A stretch of 43,462 nt of DNA from JAFGCN01 sp964547015 (lineage in GTDB: Archaea; Aenigmatarchaeota; Aenigmatarchaeia; QMZS01). Every line of letters starts with the position of its first letter. The stretch's first letter is position 1. This document shows, piece by piece, positions 15,411-22,915 of the stretch. The position numbers were made by a program, and so were the translations under genes. Below the pieces are notes generated by a model that saw only the letters and a list, made by a program, of their open reading frames with translations, was not told the DNA's origin and searched no databases. The stretch spans positions 1-43,462 of the forward strand of contig CAZJKT010000006.1 of the NCBI GenBank assembly GCA_964547015.1, written 5' to 3'.

Positions 15411-16607
15411 ATGCAGGAAAAGTTACGAAGCTTCTTTACAGATTACCTTACTAAAGAATCAATATTTCTTGATAAGAAGCTATTGACCCCGAATTATATA
15501 CCTGAGCAGATTCTTCACCGTGATGAGCAAATATCCTATATTGCAAGGATATTGGCGCCTTCACTTCGATTGGAACAGCCCTCCAATATATTTGTTTTTG
15601 GCACAACAGGCACCGGAAAATCTGTGGCTATTAAATATATCTTTAATGAGCTTTTGGCGACAAACACACAAAACCTAAAAGCAATATATATCAATTGCAA
15701 ACTAAGGACTGTTTCTGACACAGAATACCGCCTGCTCTCATATATACTTCGCGAACTGAACTATAAGGTTCCTGACACAGGGCTTCCTACAGAGGTATTA
15801 TATAACAAGCTTTTTGAAATAATAGATTCTCAGGAACAAATATTGCTTCTGGCTTTAGATGAGCTCGACGCCCTTGTGAATAAAATAGGGGATAGTATTT
15901 TATACAACCTTACACGCGCAAATACAGAGCTAAAAAACGCTAAGATATCGATGATCGGCATCTCCAACAACCTCTCCTTTACAGATAACCTCGACCCTCG
16001 AGTAAAGAGCTCGCTTTCAGTAGAAGAGATAATCTTTCCCCCATATAATGCAGTCCAGCTTAAGGATATACTGCTGGACCGCGCCAAAATGTCCTTGAAA
16101 ATAACCTCCTATTCAGATGCTGTTGTTAACAGATGCGCCGCTATGGCGGCTCAGGAACAGGGTGACGCCAGGAGGGCCCTGGATTTATTTCGGGTGGCGG
16201 CAGAAATTGCCGAAAGGCATGATGAAGTGGTTATATCCGAAAAGCATGTTGCCCTGGCTGAACAGAAACTTGAACTTGACCGTGTAGTTGAGCTTGCAAA
16301 GACCCAACCAAGGCACTCCCAGCTTATATTTTACTCTATCCTTAAGCTTTTTGAGAAAGGCAGGGATCATATCTTAACAGGAGATGTTTATGATATATAT
16401 ATCGGGCTATGCAAGAGAAATGGCTATAGGGTACTTACCCAAAGGCGGATTTCCGACTTAATTTCAGAACTTGATATGCTAGGGTTAGTTTCCACAAAAG
16501 TTGTGTCCAAGGGGCGGTACGGCAGGACAAGGGATATAAAGGTGGCAATTGCTAAGCGCCCGTTTGATATTTTAAGGTCTCATTTTGCGGGACTTTTTGA
16601 GGCTTAA
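15411..16607 (+). CDS. cdc6: Replication initiator Orc1/Cdc6
   Basis: Binds origin recognition boxes and loads the MCM helicase. The 398-residue AAA+ protein has Walker A GTTGTGKS (residues 64-71), Walker B LLLALDELDAL with Asp150 and Glu151, sensor 1 region SMIGISNNL, the arginine-finger region LDPRVKSSL, sensor 2 GDARRALDLFRVAAE, and a C-terminal winged helix (about 310-398) that contacts the dyad. All catalytic elements are intact and length is normal. The gene lies next to two ORB-like boxes and is followed after four bases by a GINS gene, so initiation and helicase-cofactor genes are probably co-transcribed. Confidence 0.95.
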   Translation: MQEKLRSFFTDYLTKESIFLDKKLLTPNYIPEQILHRDEQISYIARILAPSLRLEQPSNIFVFGTTGTGKSVAIKYIFNELLATNTQNLKAIYINCKLRTVSDTEYRLLSYILRELNYKVPDTGLPTEVLYNKLFEIIDSQEQILLLALDELDALVNKIGDSILYNLTRANTELKNAKISMIGISNNLSFTDNLDPRVKSSLSVEEIIFPPYNAVQLKDILLDRAKMSLKITSYSDAVVNRCAAMAAQEQGDARRALDLFRVAAEIAERHDEVVISEKHVALAEQKLELDRVVELAKTQPRHSQLIFYSILKLFEKGRDHILTGDVYDIYIGLCKRNGYRVLTQRRISDLISELDMLGLVSTKVVSKGRYGRTRDIKVAIAKRPFDILRSHFAGLFEA

Positions 16608-16611
16608 GATC

Positions 16612-17418
16612 ATGCTTTTGACATTTGAAAAAATAAGGGAGGCGCACCTAAACGAGAAAAAAGATGGTGTCCAGCCCCTTCCAGAACAGTTTTTTAAGGA
16701 TTGCGGGGAATATTTGAGGTCAAAACAAGGGACGCTTGAAGGGCAAAACGGGCAGCGCCTTATCAAAGAAATACTCATGAGGCGGGCAAAAAAAATTATA
16801 GAGCGCGCATTTCACAATAAGGGCGCCGCAAAAAATACAGATGATTTAGAGTTGCAAGAGCAGGAATTTTATGCAGAGGTAATTTCGGTTTTGGAAAAAT
16901 ACAGCAAAAAGCTTGAGTCCATATTAGGGGAAACCGAAAAAGGGCAGGGTGAATGTTACTGCGGGAAAGATGAAAATAACCTTAATGCAACCACCTCCAC
17001 TATGGAAACGGATGTTCACGCGTGCGGTTTTGCGCGTGAACCAAACGTGAACCAAAAAATACCTCCCAAAAATTTAGAGCAAAATGATATTTGCGGACAG
17101 GAAAAACAAAAGGGAGAAAAAAAGCCGGATATCTCCTGTGAATGGGCGGCTCCAAATACAGATACACAATATAATATTCCTATAAATAACCTTGCGGACG
17201 ATATAGAAGGGCTAAAAAAAATTGAGGAGAGTAGTCCCTCTGCTTGCGCAGAAAAGCCTGATAGGTTGCAGGTAATTTTCGTGGATGACACTCCCGAGCT
17301 GATGATACCGGGCCGCGGCCCAAAGCGGTATTTTAAGGGCGAAAAGCTTGAGTTTGAAATTGGGCTGGCGGAGTTTCTTATTCAAAAAGGCTTTGCAAAG
17401 AAAGCGGGTCCCGATTAA
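16612..17418 (+). CDS. GINS subunit, Gins51-like
   Basis: Part of the Cdc45/GAN-MCM-GINS replicative helicase. The 268-residue protein has an N-terminal helical A domain (residues about 1-105: MLLTFEKIREAHLNEKKDG, PLPEQFFKDCGEYL) and a C-terminal B domain (about 215-268: IFVDDTPELMIPGRGPKRYF, LAEFLIQKGFAKK). The A-then-B order marks the Psf1/Sld5-like Gins51 class. The middle about 100 residues are polar, low in complexity and Cys-containing, probably a flexible linker. The frame is open 27 bases further up into orc1, but the ATG at 16612 gives the standard N-terminus. The linker DNA holds an unusual inverted repeat of the GTTCAC/GTGAAC motif. Confidence 0.85.
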   Translation: MLLTFEKIREAHLNEKKDGVQPLPEQFFKDCGEYLRSKQGTLEGQNGQRLIKEILMRRAKKIIERAFHNKGAAKNTDDLELQEQEFYAEVISVLEKYSKKLESILGETEKGQGECYCGKDENNLNATTSTMETDVHACGFAREPNVNQKIPPKNLEQNDICGQEKQKGEKKPDISCEWAAPNTDTQYNIPINNLADDIEGLKKIEESSPSACAEKPDRLQVIFVDDTPELMIPGRGPKRYFKGEKLEFEIGLAEFLIQKGFAKKAGPD

Positions 17419-17436
17419 AAATTATCAGCCTCAAAA

Positions 17437-17793
17437 TCAATTTAAAACTTCAATGGATTTTGCAACAATCTGCAAGGAGCCCCGATAAGAGCCGACCTCA
17501 CCTGAAACAGACACAAAATCCCCTTTAGCGCAGGCGGGGCTATTTTCACTGAATTTTACAACAGGTATTTTGGAGCCTTGGCTTTCAAGAGTTATAAATA
17601 ATGTTGATGTGTTTGAGAGGCGAAGGTCTGAAATATAGCCCTGGGTTTTTACCATACGGCCGATTGACCCCTCGCCGATATTTTCTAAGGGCTCAAAACC
17701 GGGCTCAATATATAGGCCAATCAGGAACACACCAAGAAGGCCAAAACAAGACGCAACAAGCGAATATTTTATAATTGCCTTTTCAGGTAACAT
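17437..17793 (-). CDS. Membrane-anchored OB-fold protein
   Basis: A 118-residue protein with one N-terminal membrane helix (about residues 9-27, YSLVASCFGLLGVFLIGLYI) and a small domain with OB-fold/tRNA_anti-type pattern: GRMVKTQGYISDLRLSNTSTLFITLESQ, IPVVKFSEN, GDFVSVSGEVGSYRGSLQIVAKSIEVL. Such anchored OB domains resemble those of archaeal and bacterial surface nucleases and single-strand binding proteins, but no catalytic part is present. The gene is convergent with GINS and 39 bases downstream of Alba on the minus strand. Function is unknown. Confidence 0.65.
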   Translation of the reverse strand: MLPEKAIIKYSLVASCFGLLGVFLIGLYIEPGFEPLENIGEGSIGRMVKTQGYISDLRLSNTSTLFITLESQGSKIPVVKFSENSPACAKGDFVSVSGEVGSYRGSLQIVAKSIEVLN

Positions 17794-17832
17794 ATAATTA
17801 TATAAGATTAAAACAGGAAAAATACAGAAAAT

Positions 17833-18108
17833 CTATTTTTTTAGCGGAATTTCAATTGTAGATACATTTATTTTTCCGCCTTCTCTTGCCTCCACTTCGT
17901 CAGTGCCGATCTTTATTGCGCCAATCTTGACATCCTTTGCGAATTTGTTCTTCGAGATTTGCGCGACGTCAACTGCTTTGCTGATCACCTTTCCCCTGGC
18001 CTTGATAGTCACTTCACCGCCGTTTGAGAGCTGGGTTACAATAGCCAATACATAGCTCATTAACGGTTTCTGTCCGACCAATACCACATTTTCCTTTAGT
18101 TCTGCCAT
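17833..18108 (-). CDS. albA: Alba chromatin / nucleic-acid-binding protein
   Basis: Abundant archaeal chromatin protein that binds double-stranded DNA and RNA as a dimer. The 91-residue product has the standard Alba order: ENVVLVGQKPLMSYVLAIVTQL with the Lys near the DNA-binding surface, a GGEVTIKARGKVISKAVDVAQI segment, and the beta-hairpin/terminal strand INVSTIEIPLKK. Length is typical. The start at 18108 leaves a short N-terminus as in most members. It is encoded beside the replication genes but in the opposite direction. Confidence 0.93.
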   Translation of the reverse strand: MAELKENVVLVGQKPLMSYVLAIVTQLSNGGEVTIKARGKVISKAVDVAQISKNKFAKDVKIGAIKIGTDEVEAREGGKINVSTIEIPLKK

Positions 18109-18401
18109 ATTGTTTTTAGTTTTGGGGCATAAATGCCCGAGCCATCACTGGAACGATAGCCGCTACTATACTTATATATTAATAAAACTTTAATATCTTA
18201 AAATATAACAGTGTTATAATAAAAAGTGGAGATGTGTGTAAAAATATATAGAATTAGATGGTATTTATGGTTCAGGAATGCAAGGTAACTGTTTTAGGGG
18301 ATTATGATATTGAACTGACAAATAAAGTTATAGATAAGTTTAGGGATATGGGGTTGTTATATGGAGTTGTCCCTGTTGCGGGGTTATATCCTGAAGCAAA
18401 T

Positions 18402-18412
18402 ATTACTATTGT
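18402..18412. repeat. Left copy of the 11-bp target-site duplication
   Basis: ATTACTATTGT, identical to 19395-19405, directly abuts the left terminal inverted repeat. Confidence 0.92.
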
Positions 18413-19394
18413 AGAGGTGTGCGAAATTAGCCAAATTAGCCAATTAAACACACACCTCTAAGGTTACTTGTGATACCAAGCGACCTAATTAGATTAGTAA
18501 TAAATAAGGAAATAGTTCCAGGCCAAAAGGGCAGAGGACGAAGGGGATACGGCAACCTTGCAAGAGCAAGGGTTTTGGTCTACCAGAGGCTGATGGGTTA
18601 CAACGATATGCAGTTAATCCGGCATTTAAAAGCCAATCCTAGAGTTTGCAGAACACTTGGGCTAAGGTCAGTTCCGGACAGAAGCAGGATAGGAAGATGG
18701 AAAGAGAAGTACCCGGATATGCAGGAGAGCTTGTTTGGCAAGCTGTCCGGAGTAATACAAGACTTAACCAAAACAGATATTCTATCAGTTGACTCAACCG
18801 CCTTGGAGGATAAAGAAGGGAATTGCGGATATAATTCAAGAGGACCCTTTGTAGGGTTTAAGCTGCATTTAAGCGTTAACCAGCTTGGATTGCCTCTTAG
18901 GGCAATCTTAAGCTACGGCAATGAGAACGATTCCCCGTTTTTGCCAAGGCTGCTTGTTGATGCAAAGGTTGTACTGGCGGATGCGGGATATTGCTCAAAG
19001 TCCAACAGGCAGGCATGCAGAGCTAATAGGTCTGTTCCTGCGATAGCATTTAACAGGAGAAGAAGCAAGAAGAAGCATTGGCAGCCTCCGATATTGTTTA
19101 AGAAGAGGTATATTATCGAGCAGCTTAATGCGATAATCAAAGGGGCTATGGACAAATGCTGGAAAAAAGTCAGAGGGTTTAAAAGAAAGAAGTCGGTAGT
19201 ATTTGCTTCCCTAAATGCGCTATTGGTGGTTTCAATAGAGAGCATTTTGTCAGGCAAATGCGATATAAGGGCCTACGGAAGATACAGGTGTTAGGATAGA
19301 AAGCTGGAACTGATTTCCTATAGCGGATCCGGTGTGCGAACTTGGGGTAATTTGGGAGAGTTGGTTAGCTGAGAGATTTAATTCGCACACCTCT
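18413..19394 (+). mobile_element. 982-bp insertion sequence, IS4/IS5-superfamily
   Basis: The element is bounded by inverted termini beginning AGAGGTGTGCGAA (left, with the right end as its reverse complement) and by a perfect 11-bp duplication. It carries one DDE transposase gene. Each end also has an internal inverted copy of the tip: AGAGGTGTG (18413-18421) with CACACCTCT (18451-18459) at the left, and GGTGTGCGAA (19331-19340) with TTCGCACACC (19382-19391) at the right. The perfect duplication and repairable host gene indicate a recent insertion. Confidence 0.9.
18470..19294 (+). CDS. DDE transposase of the insertion sequence
   Basis: Cuts and joins the element ends. The 274-residue protein (GTG start) has the three acidic residues in order: VDSTAL, LADAGY and RYIIEQLNAIIK. 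The last fits the R-x3-E-x6-K part of the IS4/IS5 Y-R-E-K signature, with Phe in place of Tyr three residues before the Arg. Only about 45 residues separate the second Asp from the Glu, so there is no beta-strand insertion as in classic IS4 enzymes. The catalytic set is intact, so it may be active. The N-terminus is basic (GQKGRGRRGYG). Confidence 0.88.
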   Translation: MIPSDLIRLVINKEIVPGQKGRGRRGYGNLARARVLVYQRLMGYNDMQLIRHLKANPRVCRTLGLRSVPDRSRIGRWKEKYPDMQESLFGKLSGVIQDLTKTDILSVDSTALEDKEGNCGYNSRGPFVGFKLHLSVNQLGLPLRAILSYGNENDSPFLPRLLVDAKVVLADAGYCSKSNRQACRANRSVPAIAFNRRRSKKKHWQPPILFKKRYIIEQLNAIIKGAMDKCWKKVRGFKRKKSVVFASLNALLVVSIESILSGKCDIRAYGRYRC

Positions 19395-19405
19395 ATTACT
19401 ATTGT
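19395..19405. repeat. Right copy of the 11-bp target-site duplication
   Basis: ATTACTATTGT, identical to 18402-18412, directly follows the right terminal inverted repeat. Confidence 0.92.
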
Positions 19406-19608
19406 CGACTCTTCAGGCAAAGAACATTATAGAGAATATTATTCCCCAATGTGGGGCGACTTTCATAATGCGATAGACTCGGCTGAACTTTTCAGATTAT
19501 TTCAGCTATATGGGCTGGACTGCCCTGTTGAGGCGGTATTTCCCTTTCATCCACCTAAATCAAAAATAATAATCTGATTACTATTAGGCATTTATTTGAA
19601 TATATTTT

Positions 19609-19989
19609 ATGCAGCCTGTAGTTTCTGCGGTTTTGGTGATGGCCTTCTCAATTGCTATTGTGGGGATGGTTGTTTCTTTTGGCCTGCCCCTTGTCGAGGA
19701 AAAAACACAGCAGATGAAATTTGAGTCCGGATGCGGTGAGACAGATAAGCTTGCCTATCTGGCGCTTGATGTCAGCGACGACCCGATAGGCTCCTCAAAG
19801 GCTGTTAGGGTTGATTTGGGGCGCGGACAAGCGCGCTTTTCAGAAAACCTCCTGATATACAGGCTTGACGGCTTTGAGTACACCCTAAATTTTGGGGAAA
19901 CAAAATTCAACACCATAGAAATCACAGGAAAAAAACAGGTCCAGATTACTAAAACATCGGGGCGTGAACTTCACGTGAATATAGAATAG
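19609..19989 (+). CDS. Pilin-like single-pass protein
   Basis: A 126-residue protein whose N-terminus, MQPVVSAVLVMAFSIAIVGM, resembles the hydrophobic N-terminal helix of archaeal type IV pilin-like and archaellin-like proteins (P-V-x-x-x-x-VL pattern), followed by an extracytoplasmic beta-rich domain. The identification rests on that helix only. It could be assembled by the GspF/TadC-like proteins encoded 2 kb away, but no assembly ATPase is in the window. The last codons contain a TTCACGTGAA site (19970-19979), reading as RELHVNIE. Confidence 0.5.
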   Translation: MQPVVSAVLVMAFSIAIVGMVVSFGLPLVEEKTQQMKFESGCGETDKLAYLALDVSDDPIGSSKAVRVDLGRGQARFSENLLIYRLDGFEYTLNFGETKFNTIEITGKKQVQITKTSGRELHVNIE

Positions 19990-20019
19990 CCTACTGCATT
20001 TTGAGCTTAAACTATTAAG

Positions 20020-20646
20020 CTAAACCAATTTCTCGACATCCTTTATACTTTTTAGCACAAAATCCGGCCTGAGCTCTTTTGCGGTTTTTTCATCGCAGAC
20101 GCCGGTTGTCACAAGAGCGACAGACATTCCAGCCTTTTTTGCGGCTTTGAGGTCGGCGGGAGCATCTGCAATATATATTGCGTCCTTTGGGCTTATCTTA
20201 AGTCGATTGAGGACCTCGAGGAGCATGTCCGGGGCGGGCTTTCCGCGCTTAACATCATCAATACAAATAGCGCAATCAAGATAATCGATCATCCCGAATT
20301 TTTTGAGGAATTTATCCATCAGGACCTTTCGGTTTCCAGTTGCAACTGCAGTCATTAAGCCCTTTTTTTTAAGCATTTCCAGTGTTTTTTTGCTGTGGGG
20401 AAAGGCCCTAAACTCACCTATATAATCATTTTGGCGGCTGATAAAATAGGCTGTGGCCTCTTTTGTCTTTCCGTTTGTGACAAGGATATTTAGGATATCG
20501 CTTGCGCTTGCCCCGAATAAAGATGTTACTTTATGCCTTGGGGCGCATATATTCACTTTTTCAAGGGTTTTTTCAAAAAGCTCGGCCCATTTGCTTATAG
20601 AATCAATAAGGGTACCATCCATGTCAAAAATGTAAAGTTTGAACAT
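20020..20646 (-). CDS. HAD-superfamily phosphatase (phosphoglycolate phosphatase-like)
   Basis: Predicted phosphohydrolase of HAD subfamily IA. Motif I is FDMDGTLIDS with the nucleophile and general-acid Asp, motif II is the AVATGN segment, motif III Lys is in KRGKPAPDM and motif IV is IYIADAPADLKAAKKAG. The cap (about residues 15-85) is helical as in phosphoglycolate phosphatases. Substrate is unproven. The 208-residue length is normal. A TTTTAAATTA TATA-like element lies about 23 bases before the ATG at 20646. Confidence 0.88.
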   Translation of the reverse strand: MFKLYIFDMDGTLIDSISKWAELFEKTLEKVNICAPRHKVTSLFGASASDILNILVTNGKTKEATAYFISRQNDYIGEFRAFPHSKKTLEMLKKKGLMTAVATGNRKVLMDKFLKKFGMIDYLDCAICIDDVKRGKPAPDMLLEVLNRLKISPKDAIYIADAPADLKAAKKAGMSVALVTTGVCDEKTAKELRPDFVLKSIKDVEKLV

Positions 20647-20741
20647 AATTGGTCAAGGAAGATAATTTAAAATGGGTGCTGGGCTTATTGCTGAAATTCG
20701 CCTTTTTTAAAAAACCAACAAAAAGCCCAAAGGCATCGAAC

Positions 20742-21065
20742 CTAAGCTATTTTCTCAATAACCACATGCCTTTTTGTCTTTGAAAGGGGCCTGCACTCCG
20801 CAATCACTATTTCATCTCCCTTTTGCAGCTTAAAGCATTTTGGCTTGTGGGCTATTACTTTCTTTCTCCTCCTCTCATACCTTTCGTATTTAGGCACATA
20901 GTAAAGGTATCTTCTTTCAATTACAACTGTATTTTCAGGCTTAAGGGATATAATCTTTCCTGTGTAGGTTTTGCCCCTGATTTTCAGGTTTCCGTGGAAA
21001 GGGCAATCTTCGCTTTTGCACTCTTCTTCGGGGGCCGCCACATCCAAACCAATATTTCGTACCAT
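20742..21065 (-). CDS. rps17: Ribosomal protein uS17, archaeal type
   Basis: Small-subunit protein binding 16S rRNA. The 107-residue sequence shows the archaeal/eukaryotic pattern: an N-terminal extension with CPFHGNLKIRGKTYTGKIISLK, then VVIERRYLYYVPKYERYERRRKKVIAHKP, a GDEIVIAECRPLSKTKRHVV OB-fold core. It is not in a ribosomal-protein operon here: the neighbours are a zinc-ribbon gene and a HAD phosphatase. Separation of uS17 from the S10/spc cluster is unusual for many archaea but occurs in reduced or rearranged genomes. Confidence 0.93.
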   Translation of the reverse strand: MVRNIGLDVAAPEEECKSEDCPFHGNLKIRGKTYTGKIISLKPENTVVIERRYLYYVPKYERYERRRKKVIAHKPKCFKLQKGDEIVIAECRPLSKTKRHVVIEKIA

Positions 21066-21083
21066 AAATTGAAAAGTAAAAAA

Positions 21084-21362
21084 TTAATTATCCTCTTTAC
21101 GTATAATTTTGCCTTCTACCAGCCGCTCCCATGCAAATATGCCTTCTTTTTCCGCTTCCTTAGTAGGCATAGACATTACACTGCCCTGGCTGTCGATTTC
21201 TACAATAAACTCCCGGCCGCATTTGATATTGCTGCAGGTATGCTCGCTTTTATTCTGCTTTCGCACATTAAACTTAAGGTCTTTACGGTAAGACATTTCG
21301 ATTTCGCTTTCATGCTGAGTATTGCAAAACGGACACGCGGCTCTGTATTTTACTTTCACCAT
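21084..21362 (-). CDS. Small zinc-ribbon protein
   Basis: A 92-residue protein with CPFC near the N-terminus (residue about 10) and CSNIKC about 34 residues later, enough to bind one zinc ion, and an acidic/basic C-terminal helix. Zinc-ribbon proteins of this size are often RNA- or DNA-associated, but this family was not recognised. The frame is open back to 21476 inside the GspF-like gene, but the ATG at 21362 follows a TATA-like box (ATATAAAGC on plus, about 22 bases away) and begins the recognisable domain. Its stop lies 18 bases from the uS17 start. Confidence 0.6.
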   Translation of the reverse strand: MVKVKYRAACPFCNTQHESEIEMSYRKDLKFNVRKQNKSEHTCSNIKCGREFIVEIDSQGSVMSMPTKEAEKEGIFAWERLVEGKIIRKEDN

Positions 21363-21363
21363 A

Positions 21364-22050
21364 CTATATATTATAGAAATATATAAAGCATATACCAATA
21401 CATAGTAGAACGAGGGCGTGCTTGATGCCTGCTTTAAATGAGCCGTCAACAATCTTTCCGACGGCAAGCCCCGCAAGCAAGCTCTCGATGATTACGAGGT
21501 GGGAGAATAGCCCTTTAAAAAGCCCGATGTTTCCGCCGCCAAAAGACGGCAAAAAGAACCTGAATATCATGTAAATTGTCCCCAGCAGCACGAAGAATAT
21601 CAGATAGGTTGAAATGAGTTGGGGAAAGAGCGCCGCAGACCTTTCCTTTTCAAGAGCCCTTGTAAGAGCTATGTGCCGGTATATCTCGTCCATGCTCTGC
21701 CCTACATTCGGGCTGAAGGATGCGGCCTTCTCAACAAGGTTTACAATGCCGGTAATATAATCATCATCTATTTTCTTTCCAAAATTCCTGAGCGCCGCGG
21801 GAAAAGGAACGCCCCACTCTATCTGGAGGCAGAGGTTTTTAATCAAGGGAGTAAGCCTTCCGTAATCTGCATTCTTGCACTGCCTTACTGCGGCGACAAG
21901 CGTCATGCCTGACGCGCAGTTGTTATGCAACTCCTGAAAGAAGCGGGGAAAATTGTCAACAATATCCTTTTTTATAAGGTGGCGGCGGTATATTACGCCT
22001 AAAGACAGGATGCACAAGGAAGCAAAAACAACGAGGATGGCTTCGTTCAT
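21364..22050 (-). CDS. GspF/TadC-like membrane protein, second half
   Basis: A 228-residue type II secretion system F-domain protein. It has an N-terminal helix (ILVVFASLCILSLGVIY), a cytoplasmic helical domain typical of GspF (FPRFFQELHNNCASGMTLVAAVRQC, GVPFPAALRNFG, ALTRALEKERSA) and three further C-terminal helices. These proteins form the inner-membrane platform of type IV pili, archaella and Tad systems. It directly follows a second F-domain gene, the stop and the next start lying one base apart. Together they match the two halves of an archaeal FlaJ/TadC-type platform. No ATPase is nearby. Confidence 0.8.
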   Translation of the reverse strand: MNEAILVVFASLCILSLGVIYRRHLIKKDIVDNFPRFFQELHNNCASGMTLVAAVRQCKNADYGRLTPLIKNLCLQIEWGVPFPAALRNFGKKIDDDYITGIVNLVEKAASFSPNVGQSMDEIYRHIALTRALEKERSAALFPQLISTYLIFFVLLGTIYMIFRFFLPSFGGGNIGLFKGLFSHLVIIESLLAGLAVGKIVDGSFKAGIKHALVLLCIGICFIYFYNI

Positions 22051-22051
22051 G

Positions 22052-22915
22052 CTAAACCTTTATCGCGCTCAAGACTGCAAGGTATGCAAGCCCAAGCGCG
22101 GGCATAATAATATAGATTATAGCTTTGGATATAAATGCTATATCAACCCCAAGAAAAGTGGGCTCAACCATCGAGAAAACCGAGAGCACAATAAGGATGC
22201 AGAGCGGGGCGATAAGGAAAACAACGATAAATATATCCGCGAACATAGACATGGCTGAGGTGTATTTTGCGCCGCGAGCCCTGTAATCTTCAAGCTCTTT
22301 TCGGGTTTCCTCTTCAAGATACCTTCGGGTGTCCCCCCCGGAAATCATTATGGCAGACAGCCCGTCAATGAAATTTTTGAACCTGTCTGAAGGCGTTCTG
22401 GAGGAAGTCTCCTTCATTGCGGCGGTGAGGTCCTTTCCCATAACCGACATATACTTATGTATGCGCTCAAATTCCTTTGAAAATTCTCCGAAAGGTTTCT
22501 CTAATGAAACAAAGTACATTGCCTTTTGCAAGGGCACCCCGCTTTTGGAGATGATGTTTAGGTATGAAAGCCCAAGAGGCATATTTCTCTCAAGGTCCTC
22601 TTTTTCACTTTGATATTTAGAGAAAGGGTATAGATAGAACGCGGTGGCGATGATGGAAGTTACCGCAACCGAAACTATAAACGCGCCTGTCAGGGCAACT
22701 GCAAACTCAAAGCCCCAGAATATAAGGAAAATATACAGTATATAGACCAAAAAGAAATTCATTGAAAGAAAGCTGAAAAAAAATAACTGCCCTATATAAA
22801 TCTCGTAAAGTATGGGGAGGTTTGACTTTTCCAAAAGCTCTTTTAGCGACACCAGATACCGTCCAAAGAATCTGGTCCCGGCTCTTCCAAAGAACCTTAT
22901 TAGTTCTTGGTACAT
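22052..22915 (-). CDS. GspF/TadC-like membrane protein, first half
   Basis: A 287-residue F-domain platform protein: an N-terminal cytoplasmic segment, two helices (SFLSMNFFLVYILYIFLIFWG and AVALTGAFIVSVAVTSIIATA), an F-domain (NMPLGLSYLNIISKSGVPLQKAM, EFERIHKYMSVMGKDLTAAM, FIDGLSAIMISGGDTRRYLE) and C-terminal helices. It overlaps the end of the upstream CDP-alcohol phosphatidyltransferase by 16 bases and abuts the second F-domain gene, so all three are translationally linked. It likely helps assemble a pilus or secretion machine; the pilin-like protein at 19609 is a possible substrate. Confidence 0.82.
   Translation of the reverse strand: MYQELIRFFGRAGTRFFGRYLVSLKELLEKSNLPILYEIYIGQLFFFSFLSMNFFLVYILYIFLIFWGFEFAVALTGAFIVSVAVTSIIATAFYLYPFSKYQSEKEDLERNMPLGLSYLNIISKSGVPLQKAMYFVSLEKPFGEFSKEFERIHKYMSVMGKDLTAAMKETSSRTPSDRFKNFIDGLSAIMISGGDTRRYLEEETRKELEDYRARGAKYTSAMSMFADIFIVVFLIAPLCILIVLSVFSMVEPTFLGVDIAFISKAIIYIIMPALGLAYLAVLSAIKV

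Larger units (their letters stand above)
18267..19577 (+). pseudogene. Small unknown gene interrupted by the insertion sequence
   Basis: The left part (18267-18412) ends in coding for EANITIV and the right part (19395-19577) resumes with ITIVDSSGKEHYREYYSPMW in the same frame. Removing the element plus one copy of the 11-bp duplication restores an uninterrupted 105-residue protein ending PFHPPKSKIII. The start is taken as the ATG at 18267, preceded by a GATGGT sequence that may serve as ribosome-binding site; an ATG at 18258 is also in frame. I do not recognise the family. As sequenced, the left fragment would stop inside the element at 18461. Confidence 0.85.

Noticed and set aside
19332..19577. 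A separate gene starting at 19332
   Set aside because: Its first part lies inside the insertion sequence; the remainder is the 3' part of the interrupted gene.
20823..21386. A long plus-strand frame opposite uS17 and the zinc-ribbon gene
   Set aside because: The opposite strand holds a clear ribosomal protein; the plus frame is Phe/His-rich and composition-driven.
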